DNA of 64,000 nt from Pseudomonas simiae (lineage in GTDB: Bacteria > Pseudomonadota > Gammaproteobacteria > Pseudomonadales > Pseudomonadaceae), in NCBI RefSeq assembly GCF_900111895.1, contig NZ_FOKB01000004.1, positions 310,001-374,000 on the forward strand, given 5' to 3'. Position numbers and translations under genes: made by a program. Below are positions 19,983-30,364 of this stretch, one piece after another. Under the pieces are notes generated by a model, which worked only from the letters and a program-made list of their open reading frames with translations, was not told the origin of the DNA and made no database searches. Each line of letters opens with the position of its first letter. Positions within the stretch are counted from its first letter, which is position 1.

Positions 19983-21194
19983 ATGACTCAACGCGCCCTC
20001 TCCACTGGGTTCTGGCTGATGCTGCTGACCGCGCTCATCGCCTTGCCACGCGTCACCCTGGACATGCACCTGCCGGCCCTACCCGCCATGGCTGACTATT
20101 TCCACACCAGCGACAGCCAGTTGCAACTGACCCTCACGCTGTACGCCCTCGGCTCGGCGATTTCGCTGCTGGTCAGTGGGCCACTCACCGACCGCTTCGG
20201 CCGCCGTCCGGTATTGCTGGTCGGGTTGTTCCTGTATGTCCTCGCCACGGCAGCGTGCGCCCTGGCGGACAACCTCGCCGTGTTGATCATCGCGCGCCTG
20301 TTCCAGGCCTTGGGCGGCTGCTGCACCACCGTGATCGGCCGCGTGATGGTGCGTGACTACTTCGACCGCGACGAACAGGCACGCCTGCTCGGCCTGATCT
20401 CCATGGCCATGGCCATCTCACCCATGGCCGCGCCGGTACTGGGCAGCCTGATGCTGCCGTTCATCAACTGGCGCGGGCTGTTCGTGCTGCTGGGGGGGAT
20501 CGGAGCTGTGCTGTGCGGGGTGGTGTATCGCCGCCTGCCCGAAACCCGCCCGCCGGAAGTCGCCGCCGCCCCGCCGCAGGGACTGCTGCGCCTCTACGGC
20601 CAGTTGCTGCGCGATCGTTATTTTCTGCGTTACGCCTTGGCCATCGGTTGCGTGTACAGCACCTACTTTCCGTTTATCAGTGAGTCATCGGCGCTGCTGC
20701 AACGCGGCTTCCATCTGTCCGCCACGGCGTATGCCCTGGTGTTCGCCGCCACGATCAGCGGCTACATGCTGGGCGCGAACCTGTTCCGGCGCCTGGTCAG
20801 GCGCTTTGACCCGGACCGCTTGATCGCCGTGGGGATAGGCCTGAATCTGCTGGGCAGCGTCACTCTTGCACTGGCCACAACGGCACTGCCAGGGGAATGG
20901 CTGGCGATTGTGTTGCCAATGGTACTGATCATGGTATCGGTGGGTATGACGATTCCGGCCTGTCAGCTGTCGGTGCTGCAGCCTTATGGCGCAATCGCGG
21001 GAACGGCATCCGGGCTGTTCTTTTTCACCCAGATGTTGCTGACGGCGGTGAGCAGTTGGGCGACCGGGTTGTTGTCCGATGGCACCTCTGCGCCATTGGT
21101 GATCATGACATCGGTCGCGAGTGTGTTACTGGTGACCAGCTGGCTGGCCTTGCAGCAAAAAGCCGCGCCTGTTACTCAGGCGCGGCTTGGATGA
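19983..21194 (+). CDS. MFS multidrug/metabolite exporter, Bcr/CflA type
   Basis: 403 residues with 12 predicted membrane segments. The N-terminus contains Asp-Met-His-Leu-Pro-Ala-Leu-Pro, typical of the Bcr/CflA drug:H+ antiporter group, and the first cytoplasmic loop has the MFS motif Asp-Arg-Phe-Gly-Arg-Arg-Pro (about residue 71). Such proteins export bicyclomycin, chloramphenicol or amino-acid derivatives. There is no strong ribosome binding site; ATG 19983 is the only start that keeps the first helix. The divergent MocR gene probably controls it. Confidence 0.9.
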   Translation: MTQRALSTGFWLMLLTALIALPRVTLDMHLPALPAMADYFHTSDSQLQLTLTLYALGSAISLLVSGPLTDRFGRRPVLLVGLFLYVLATAACALADNLAVLIIARLFQALGGCCTTVIGRVMVRDYFDRDEQARLLGLISMAMAISPMAAPVLGSLMLPFINWRGLFVLLGGIGAVLCGVVYRRLPETRPPEVAAAPPQGLLRLYGQLLRDRYFLRYALAIGCVYSTYFPFISESSALLQRGFHLSATAYALVFAATISGYMLGANLFRRLVRRFDPDRLIAVGIGLNLLGSVTLALATTALPGEWLAIVLPMVLIMVSVGMTIPACQLSVLQPYGAIAGTASGLFFFTQMLLTAVSSWATGLLSDGTSAPLVIMTSVASVLLVTSWLALQQKAAPVTQARLG

Positions 21195-21202
21195 AACGGT
21201 AA

Positions 21203-21277
21203 TCAGTGCATGAAGATCGCGATCAGGATGATCACAGGAATAGGCACACCGAGGAACCAAAGCAGTAGTGAACGCAT
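21203..21277 (-). CDS. 24-residue membrane microprotein
   Basis: A short frame below usual gene-calling limits. The ATG at 21277 follows AAGGAGAGCATC, a strong ribosome binding site. The peptide is Met-Arg-Ser then one hydrophobic helix with Phe-Leu-Gly-Val-Pro-Ile-Pro-Val-Ile-Ile-Leu-Ile, ending Phe-Met-His. It would span the inner membrane once. It lies 34 bases after the stop of the larger membrane protein gene and is probably co-transcribed with it. Its role is unknown; similar single-helix peptides occur in other pseudomonads. Confidence 0.7.
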   Translation of the reverse strand: MRSLLLWFLGVPIPVIILIAIFMH

Positions 21278-21311
21278 GATGCTCTCCTTGAAAGAACGGG
21301 CCTTGAATGAA

Positions 21312-22217
21312 TTAACGGACGAAGTGTTCGGTTTCCACATACACCACGGCATCGCGACGGCGACCGCCAAAGGTGGCTGCGAAACTGGCGAAGAACGCGC
21401 CGATCAACAGAGCAACAAAGGTCCACAGCGACGTGTAGGCAGCGACCTTGGCGGCGGTGTCAGCGGCTTGTTTGGCTTTGAGCTTGGCGTCTTCCACTGC
21501 TTTGCGGGCATCGCCATAGACCTTGTCGATACGCGCTTCGGCATCCGCCTGGCTGAGGTTGGTGCGCTGGCTGATCAACTGGGCCAGGTAGGCACGGTCT
21601 TCAGCGGCCAATTGGCCGTCATTGCTCAGGGTGCGGGTGAAGATGCGGGCAACCACGCCGTGGGCGGCGTCATCGCTGACGGCTACCGGGCGGTCGTCGC
21701 GGAACAGGCTGTCGACGTAGTAGTCGAAGTCGCCGCCATTGACACCTTTGGCGGCACTGCCGGCGGCTTGCGTAATGCCGCTGGCCGCGCCGGCTGCAAC
21801 ACTGGCACCGGCTTTCACGCCGCCGCTGACGACACTGCTCACCGAACCGACCACCAGTACTGCAGTAATCAACGTGGCCACAGCCCAGGCCAGGAACCCA
21901 TGGGCCGTGTCGCGGAAGTACACCTCATCGCCGTGCATATTCGCCCATTTCACCCGCAACCGACCGGCAATATAGCCGCCCAGCCCGGATGCGACGATCT
22001 GGGTAAACGCCAGCCAGACAATCGTGGAAATGCCAAGCCCCTTGGCGCTGATGCCACTGTCAGCCCACGGCGACACCGCCGAAAAGCCCAGGCCGAAGCC
22101 CAGCAGCACGAGGATCAGGGACAATGCGGCCGCAGCGGCCGCCCCGGCAAAAATCGCCCCCCAGGAAACCCCGGAGAGCGTGCTCGATTCTTGCAGCGTG
22201 GATGAGGATGTGATCAT
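21312..22217 (-). CDS. Inner-membrane protein with Gly/Ala-rich central region
   Basis: 301 residues. Hydrophobic segments appear near residues 18-45, 60-85, 105-135 and 265-285. Between the third and fourth there is a low-complexity Gly/Ala/Ser region and then a charged, Ala/Lys-rich helix (about 225-260) that looks coiled-coil. No enzyme motif is visible. ATG 22217 is chosen because GGAG lies upstream and the longer reading adds a non-coding-like leader. ACAACAACA sits between the ribosome binding site and the ATG. It forms a probable two-gene unit with the microprotein. Function unknown; a membrane-stress or envelope role is only a guess. Confidence 0.75.
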   Translation of the reverse strand: MITSSSTLQESSTLSGVSWGAIFAGAAAAAALSLILVLLGFGLGFSAVSPWADSGISAKGLGISTIVWLAFTQIVASGLGGYIAGRLRVKWANMHGDEVYFRDTAHGFLAWAVATLITAVLVVGSVSSVVSGGVKAGASVAAGAASGITQAAGSAAKGVNGGDFDYYVDSLFRDDRPVAVSDDAAHGVVARIFTRTLSNDGQLAAEDRAYLAQLISQRTNLSQADAEARIDKVYGDARKAVEDAKLKAKQAADTAAKVAAYTSLWTFVALLIGAFFASFAATFGGRRRDAVVYVETEHFVR

Positions 22218-22551
22218 TGTTGTTGTGCTCCAAGGCAGAAAAATAGTGTTACAAGTCTCAAAAGGGACAGTGCAGGCACCATGCCAGGCAGCAAAAAATT
22301 TAAAAGCGTTACAAATCATGGAGTTAAGTAAATTGAACTTACTCGAACCATGCAACTTGCAAGAAAGGGCCGTTGCGGGCGGGCGTTATGCATTCCCGTT
22401 AGCCGGTCATGAAAGATGTGTCAGTTTTGCCAATATGAAGTTTTATTTAGGAAGCGTTCAGCGATTTCTTGGCAAAATGCCCGCACTTCCGTAGGCGCCG
22501 GCTTGCTGGCGATTGCGGTCTTCCCGTGTGAATCGATCACCAGGTAATACC
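22218..22551. other. AT-rich divergent promoter region
   Basis: No gene is supported. The middle (about 22240-22460) is clearly lower in GC than its surroundings and should carry promoters for the membrane protein (minus) and the response regulator (plus). A single REP-like unit, GTAGGCGCCGGCTTGCTGGCGAT, lies at 22491-22513. Confidence 0.45.
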
Positions 22552-23235
22552 ATGACCCGTATTTTGACTATCGAGGATGACGCCGTAACGGCCCGCGAGA
22601 TCGTCGCCGAGCTGAGTAGCCATGGACTGGATGTAGATTGGGTAGACAACGGCCGCGAAGGCCTGGTCCGCGCCGTGAGTGGCGACTACGACCTGATCAC
22701 CCTCGACCGCATGCTGCCGGAACTCGATGGCCTGGCCATCGTCACCACGCTGCGCACTATCGGTGTGTCGACGCCGATCCTGATGATCAGCGCCCTCTCC
22801 GATGTGGACGAACGTGTGCGCGGCCTGCGTGCCGGCGGTGATGACTACCTCACCAAACCGTTCGCCTCGGATGAAATGGCCGCTCGCGTTGAAGTGCTGC
22901 TGCGGCGCAAAAGCACCGTCCAGGAATTCGAAACCGCCCTGCGCGTGGCCGACCTGGAGCTGAACCTGATCAGCCGTGAAGCCAGTCGTGCCGATCAGCC
23001 CCTGAGCCTGTTGCCCACCGAATACAAGTTGCTGGAGTTCCTGATGCGCAACACTGGGCAGATCCTGTCGCGGATGATGATTTTCGAGGAAGTCTGGGGC
23101 TATCACTTCGACCCCGGCACCAACTTGATCGACGTGCACATCGGCCGTCTGCGCAAGAAGATCGACCCACCGGGCCTCACGCCGCTGATCCGCACGGTAC
23201 GAGGTTCCGGTTATGTCATTGCTGAACCCCTCTAA
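22552..23235 (+). CDS. OmpR-family response regulator
   Basis: 227 residues. The receiver domain (about 1-115) has the acidic pair at residues 9-10, the phospho-acceptor Asp 52 in Ile-Thr-Leu-Asp-Arg-Met-Leu-Pro and the conserved Lys in Leu-Thr-Lys-Pro-Phe. The C-terminal winged helix (about 130-225) has Leu-Leu-Pro-Thr-Glu-Tyr-Lys-Leu-Leu and Val-Asp-Val-His-Ile-Gly-Arg-Leu-Arg-Lys-Lys. It overlaps the histidine kinase gene by 23 bases, so the two are translationally coupled. The target genes are not evident; the divergent membrane-protein operon is one candidate. Confidence 0.92.
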   Translation: MTRILTIEDDAVTAREIVAELSSHGLDVDWVDNGREGLVRAVSGDYDLITLDRMLPELDGLAIVTTLRTIGVSTPILMISALSDVDERVRGLRAGGDDYLTKPFASDEMAARVEVLLRRKSTVQEFETALRVADLELNLISREASRADQPLSLLPTEYKLLEFLMRNTGQILSRMMIFEEVWGYHFDPGTNLIDVHIGRLRKKIDPPGLTPLIRTVRGSGYVIAEPL

Positions 23236-24604
23236 GGGCTGGCGCTCTTCCAGCAGCCGCTTGCTGGCGCTGTACAGTTCGTTGTTCGTGGCCTGGAGCT
23301 GCATCCTCATGGGGGTGCTGTACTACGAGGTGTCGGGCTATCTGGGCGACCTGTCGCGCCATTCGCTGATGCAGCGCCAGCACCTGTTCCAGCGCTTTGA
23401 CGGCGAGGAACTGGTGGAAGCCCTGACCACCAGCATGACCTTCGACATGAAGGGCGTGGACGCCTACGGCTTGTTCGATGAGCAGTTCCGCCCTCTCAAT
23501 GGACCGATCCGCGCGGTGCCGCCCGACTTGCCCCTGGACGGCAAGATCCACGCCCTGACCAACTGCGTCGACTCCGACGACCCCAAGTTGCCCAAGGACA
23601 GCTGCGACGCCGTCGCCACCCATACCGATGACGGCCGCTGGCTGGTACTGGTACGCGCCAACGGCTCGCTGTTCGGCGTGACCCGTATCATCTGGCATGC
23701 CCTGCTGTGGGCGCTTTCCCTGACGATTATCCCTGGCGCTGCGGGCTGGCATTTGTTGCGTCGTCGCCCGTTGCGGCGGATTCGCGGGATCCAGGCCAGC
23801 GCCGAAGCCATCGTCGCCGGCGACCTGACCCACCGTCTGCCGCTGTCGAATCGGCGCGACGAACTGGACATGCTCGCGGCCATCGTCAACGCCATGCTTG
23901 ATCGCATCGAGAAGCTGATGAACGAGGTCAAGGGCGTGTGCGACAACATCGCCCACGACCTGCGCACCCCGCTCACGCGCCTGCGTGCGCAGCTGTACCG
24001 CATCAAGCAGGAGGCCGAGGCGGAGTCGGACTACGCGGTGAAACTGGATGACGCGATTGCCGAAACCGACACCCTGATGGCGCGCTTTCGAGGGCTGTTG
24101 CGTATCTCCGAACTGGAAGACCACCAGCGTCGCTCAGGCTTTTTGGTCATGGATCCGCTGCCACTGTTGCGCGAGTTGCACGACTTCTACCTGCCCCTGG
24201 CCGAAGAAGGCGAACTGCAATTGCGGCTCGAAACGCCAGAGTCCCTGCCATGGATCACCGGCGACCGCGCATTGCTGTTCGAAGCCCTCGCCAACCTGCT
24301 GAGCAACTCGATCAAGTTCTCCCCACCGGGCGGCGAGGTGATTCTGCGTGGGGTCAACGACGCCGGCAGCACGCGCCTTGAAGTGCACGACTCCGGCCCC
24401 GGCATACCCGCAGCAGAACGTGACGCGGTGTTCCAGCGCTTCTATCGCGTGGATGAGAGCGACCAGCAAGGCGGCTTTGGATTGGGCTTGTCGATTGTGG
24501 CGGCGATCATCAACCTGCATGGGTTCAGGCTCGAAGTGGGTACGAGTGAGCGAGGCGGTGCACGCCTGGTTCTGGAGTGCCGCCAACAACTCATGCCCGA
24601 ATAA
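23213..24604 (+). CDS. Membrane sensor histidine kinase
   Basis: 463 residues. Two membrane segments (about 19-38 and 158-180) flank a periplasmic domain of roughly 120 residues with two Cys (118 and 131) that could form a disulfide. HAMP follows (about 180-235). The phospho-acceptor His 248 lies in Asn-Ile-Ala-His-Asp-Leu-Arg-Thr-Pro-Leu. The ATPase part has N-box Asn-Leu-Leu-Ser-Asn-Ser-Ile-Lys and G-box Gly-Phe-Gly-Leu-Gly-Leu-Ser. It should phosphorylate the coupled OmpR-type regulator. The signal is unknown. Confidence 0.92.
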   Translation: MSLLNPSKGWRSSSSRLLALYSSLFVAWSCILMGVLYYEVSGYLGDLSRHSLMQRQHLFQRFDGEELVEALTTSMTFDMKGVDAYGLFDEQFRPLNGPIRAVPPDLPLDGKIHALTNCVDSDDPKLPKDSCDAVATHTDDGRWLVLVRANGSLFGVTRIIWHALLWALSLTIIPGAAGWHLLRRRPLRRIRGIQASAEAIVAGDLTHRLPLSNRRDELDMLAAIVNAMLDRIEKLMNEVKGVCDNIAHDLRTPLTRLRAQLYRIKQEAEAESDYAVKLDDAIAETDTLMARFRGLLRISELEDHQRRSGFLVMDPLPLLRELHDFYLPLAEEGELQLRLETPESLPWITGDRALLFEALANLLSNSIKFSPPGGEVILRGVNDAGSTRLEVHDSGPGIPAAERDAVFQRFYRVDESDQQGGFGLGLSIVAAIINLHGFRLEVGTSERGGARLVLECRQQLMPE

Positions 24605-24620
24605 CGCATGCATCACAACA

Positions 24621-24654
24621 CCCTGTAGGAGCCGGCTTGCCGGCTCCTACAGGG
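24621..24654. repeat. REP palindrome, possible terminator
   Basis: CCCTGTAGGAGCCGGC-TTG-CCGGCTCCTACAGGG type inverted repeat between two convergent genes (the kinase and the SRPBCC gene). It has no T-run, so termination would need another mechanism. It belongs to the GTAGGAGCCGGCTTGCCGGC class also found at 38066. Confidence 0.75.
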
Positions 24655-24662
24655 GACGCGGG

Positions 24663-25079
24663 TCAGCCTGGGAAATTGGCCCGCAACGCCTCCAGCCCAC
24701 CGCTGTAAACACCCGCAAACAACTCTTCCGCCGCCGCATCCGTGGTGCCTGCCGCCGGCGTGAACACACCGGACCAGGTCACTTTCGCCGACGCTTCACC
24801 CAACGCCTCGACCTGCACCGTTGCCAGGTATGCACTCACCGGAAATGGCGACTGTTCAATGGTGTAGCTGTAAGTACGGCCGACGTTATCAAAGCTCTGC
24901 AAACGCTCCACCACCACCCCGCCATCGGCGGTTTGCAGATGACGCACGCGACCGCCATCAAGGGCCTCGCTTTTGACGATAAACGGCAACCAGTCCGGCA
25001 GGCTGTTGAAGCCGCCGATCAATTGCCAGACCTGATCGGCCGATACAGGGATTTCAATCACAGAAGACGCTGTTGCCAC
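24663..25079 (-). CDS. SRPBCC (START/polyketide cyclase-like) family protein
   Basis: 138 residues. The pattern of an N-terminal Val-Ile-Glu-Ile-Pro-Val-Ser-Ala-Asp-Gln-Val-Trp, a central Gly-Gly-Val-Val-Val-Glu-Arg-Leu, Tyr-Ser-Tyr-Thr-Ile, and Val-Thr-Trp-Ser-Gly is the ligand-binding helix-grip fold of the SRPBCC superfamily. These bind hydrophobic small molecules. GTG 25079 is the start, with GGAG upstream. It is the last of a three-gene unit with a broken SDR and an aldo/keto reductase, suggesting a small-molecule redox role. Confidence 0.8.
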   Translation of the reverse strand: MATASSVIEIPVSADQVWQLIGGFNSLPDWLPFIVKSEALDGGRVRHLQTADGGVVVERLQSFDNVGRTYSYTIEQSPFPVSAYLATVQVEALGEASAKVTWSGVFTPAAGTTDAAAEELFAGVYSGGLEALRANFPG

Positions 25080-25108
25080 GTTAATTACTCCAGAAAATAG
25101 AAAACCAT

Positions 25109-25906
25109 TCAGATGGCCATGCTGTCGACCACACCGCCGTCGACCCGCAACGCGGCACCGGTGGTGGCAGAAGACAGGGGTGAAGCAATGTACGCCACCA
25201 GGTTGGCGACTTCATCCACATTTGCTGCGCGCTGGATGATCGAGGTTGGCCGTGCGTTTCGCACAAACACATCCGCCTCGTCCCGCGCACTGCGCCCGGA
25301 TTTTGCGGTGGCGTCCTTGAGCATCTGCTCCAGGCCGTCGGTAAAGGTCGGGCCAGGCAAAACCGCGTTAACCGTCACGCCGGTACCCGCCAGGCGCTTG
25401 GCCAAACCATGCGACACCGCCAGGTTGGCGCTCTTGGTCACGCCGTAGTTGATCATGTCCGCCGGGGTAGCCACGCCGGACTCCGACGACAGGAAGATCA
25501 CTCGCCCTCAGCCCTGCCCGACCATGCCCGGCACGTAATGCCGCGCCAGGCGCACACCGGAGATCACGTTGACTTCATAGAAGCGTGCCCATTCGCTGTC
25601 CGGGGCCTCGAAGAAATCCACATCGTTGAAGATACCCAGGTTGTTGACCAGGATGTCGGCGCGCGGTTCGGCGGCGAACAGTTTTTCTGCACCTTCGGCC
25701 GTGCCGAGGTCTGCCACCAGCCCGCGCAGGTCCGCGCCGGGGACGGCCTGGCGGATGCTCGCCAAGGCGTCATCCACCTTGCCCGCTTCACGCCCGATCA
25801 CCACCACGGTGGCGCCGGATGCTGCAAGCGCCTGGCTGATGCCCAGGCCAATGCCGGCCGTGCTCCCGCTGACGATGGCTACTTTACCGCTCACATCAAT
25901 TTTCAT
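25109..25906 (-). pseudogene. SDR oxidoreductase interrupted by one in-frame stop
   Basis: Reading through gives about 265 residues of a classical short-chain dehydrogenase: the NAD-binding Gly-Ser-Thr-Ala-Gly-Ile-Gly near residue 15, Asn-Asn-Leu-Gly near 88, and, after the stop, Ser-Ser-Glu-Ser followed by Tyr-Gly-Val-Thr-Lys, the catalytic Tyr-X3-Lys. A TGA at 25510-25508 falls between Gly-Gln-Gly and Gly-Arg-Val-Ile-Phe-Leu-Ser-Ser. The family has Trp or a similar residue there; TGG to TGA is one base change. No frameshift is present. Good start with AGGAG at 25906. It is either a recent nonsense mutation or a sequencing error; a truncated protein would lack the catalytic half. Confidence 0.85.
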
Positions 25907-25923
25907 CGGTTGAACTCCTGAAG

Positions 25924-26928
25924 TTAAAGCGGCAGTGGTGCACGGTCCGAAATCAATCGGGCCTCGCGCAGGGACTGCCAGAAGGCTGCCGGAATAGTCT
26001 CTGACAACGCCGCAACGTCTTCGGCAATCCGCCCCGGACGACTGGCGCCTGGAATCACTGCCGCCACGGCCGGGTGGGCCAGGGAGAATTGCAGCGCCGC
26101 CGCTTTCACGCTGACGCCAAACGCCTGGGCAATCGCCCTGATTTGCTCGACCTTGCGGATGATTGCCGGGCTGGCTTGCTGGTACTCGAAGTGCGCGCCG
26201 CCCGCGAGGATGCCGGAGCTGTAGGGGCCACCGACGACGATCTCGACGTTCTGCGCCAGGGCCGCGTCCATCAGGCGCTGCAGGGCACGATCATGGTCCA
26301 ACAGTGTGTAGCGGCCGGCCAGCAAAAAGCCGTCGGGCTGCGCTTCGGTCAGGTCCAGGGTCAGTTCGCACGGCTCGACGCGGTTTACGCCCAGGCCCCA
26401 GGCCTTGATCACGCCCTCTTCACGCAGGCGGGTCAGCACTTTGAAGGCACCGGTGCGGGCCTGGTTGAAGTACTCCAGCCATTGGTCGCCATAGAAGTCC
26501 TGGGCGATGTCGTGAATCCACACGATGTCCAGGCGATCAGTGTTCAGGCGGGTCAGGCTGTCTTCGATGGAGCGCAGGGTGGCGTCGGCGCTGTAGTCGT
26601 TGAGCATCTTGTTCGGGCGGCCGTGTTCGAACACGCCGCTTTTTTCGCCGAGGTCGCGGGCGCTGTCTTCTATTTCGTCGAGGATCACCCGGCCGACCTT
26701 GGTGCTGAGCACGAAATCATCGCGGTTGTACTGCGACAGGGCGTGGCCCAGGCGGATTTCCGAGAGGCCCGAGCCGTAGAACGGCGCGGTGTCGAAGTAG
26801 CGCACGCCGGCATTCCAGGCAGCCTCGACAGTGGCCTGGGCTTCGTCTTCTGGAATAGCGCGGAACATGTTGCCCAGCGGCGCGGTGCCGAAGCCGAGCT
26901 GGCCTGGGAGTTTGTCTTTCAAGCTCAT
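25924..26928 (-). CDS. Aldo/keto reductase
   Basis: 334 residues, in the (beta/alpha)8 NADP(H)-dependent reductase family. The catalytic Tyr lies in Asp-Thr-Ala-Pro-Phe-Tyr-Gly-Ser-Gly, the Lys in Leu-Ser-Thr-Lys-Val-Gly, and the His in Asp-Ile-Val-Trp-Ile-His. Length and sequence resemble the L-fucose or D-threo-aldose dehydrogenase/pyridoxal dehydrogenase branch. It starts 113 bases from a divergent LysR gene, which is the likely regulator, and is followed after 17 bases by the broken SDR and then the SRPBCC gene. Confidence 0.88.
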   Translation of the reverse strand: MSLKDKLPGQLGFGTAPLGNMFRAIPEDEAQATVEAAWNAGVRYFDTAPFYGSGLSEIRLGHALSQYNRDDFVLSTKVGRVILDEIEDSARDLGEKSGVFEHGRPNKMLNDYSADATLRSIEDSLTRLNTDRLDIVWIHDIAQDFYGDQWLEYFNQARTGAFKVLTRLREEGVIKAWGLGVNRVEPCELTLDLTEAQPDGFLLAGRYTLLDHDRALQRLMDAALAQNVEIVVGGPYSSGILAGGAHFEYQQASPAIIRKVEQIRAIAQAFGVSVKAAALQFSLAHPAVAAVIPGASRPGRIAEDVAALSETIPAAFWQSLREARLISDRAPLPL

Positions 26929-27041
26929 GGTAGATCCTCAATGGGTTCAGGGGTCGCTGTGACCGTTGAGCAGATCCTAGATTGCGCAGATCGGACCGTC
27001 CAAGACATACTGCGACCAACTTGAGTCCCTAGAGGTCTAAC

Positions 27042-27935
27042 ATGATCGACCTGCGCCAATTGCGCTACTTCGAAGTCGTCGCCGAGGAAGAGCACGTCGG
27101 CCGTGCTGCCGAGCGCTTGCACATCTCCCAGTCACCGCTGAGCCGACAGATAGCCCAGCTGGAAGAGCGCCTGGGACTGACCCTGTTCGAACGCAGTCAG
27201 CAACGCATCCGCCTGACCCGTGACGGCCAGACCTTCCTCGCCGAGACCAAGGCCTTGCTGACCCACGCCAACCGCCTGGAATCCTTGGGCAGGCGCCTGG
27301 GCCGAGGTGAGGAAGGCGGCCTGTGCATCGGCTATATCGAGAACGCCATGCATGCCGGGGTACTGCCCAATGCCTTGCGCGTGTTGCGCGACGACCGGCC
27401 TACCGTGCATATCAAGCTGTATAACCTGCCGTCGCCGGAACAACTCGAAGGCCTGCGCCAGCGCAGCCTGGACATTGCCCTGGTCGGCGAACCACCCGCC
27501 GCCGACGACCCGGACCTTATCGCGCGGCAAGTGCTGGATGACCCCATGCTGCTGGCCTTGCCCGAGCATCATCCATTGGCCCGTCAGAGCGAGTTGTTGC
27601 CCGAGCACCTGGCGGACCAGGAGTGGATCGGCGTGCAGCGCAAACCCGGCGCCAACCCCGCCGACGACTTCGTCGCCGCCTGCATCCGCGCCGGTTTCAC
27701 CCCGCAGATCCCCATGGAAGCCGGGGAGCCGTTTACCGCGCTGGGCCTGGTCGCTTCGGGCCTGGGCGTGGCCATGGTGCAAAAGGGCCTGAGCCGCAAT
27801 GCCCCGCCCGGCGTGGTGTTGCGTGAACTGCCGTGGTTGAACTACACCACCCCGCTGTGGGCGGCGTGGCACCGCGTCAACCTGCGGCCGCTGGTAGAAA
27901 CCTTTCGCAAGGTGCTCACCGAATCTGAGCATTGA
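27042..27935 (+). CDS. LysR-family transcriptional regulator
   Basis: 297 residues. The N-terminal winged helix-turn-helix is visible as Leu-Arg-Gln-Leu-Arg-Tyr-Phe then Ala-Glu-Arg-Leu-His-Ile-Ser-Gln-Ser-Pro-Leu-Ser-Arg-Gln-Ile (about residues 4-45). The C-terminal type 2 periplasmic-binding-like effector domain spans about 90-290. GAGG precedes ATG 27042. Its divergent position suggests control of the aldo/keto reductase operon, probably induced by its substrate or product. Confidence 0.9.
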   Translation: MIDLRQLRYFEVVAEEEHVGRAAERLHISQSPLSRQIAQLEERLGLTLFERSQQRIRLTRDGQTFLAETKALLTHANRLESLGRRLGRGEEGGLCIGYIENAMHAGVLPNALRVLRDDRPTVHIKLYNLPSPEQLEGLRQRSLDIALVGEPPAADDPDLIARQVLDDPMLLALPEHHPLARQSELLPEHLADQEWIGVQRKPGANPADDFVAACIRAGFTPQIPMEAGEPFTALGLVASGLGVAMVQKGLSRNAPPGVVLRELPWLNYTTPLWAAWHRVNLRPLVETFRKVLTESEH

Positions 27936-27962
27936 TGGAGCTCCACAGGTGGGGGGCGTCAG

Positions 27963-30364
<2,402 letters not shown>

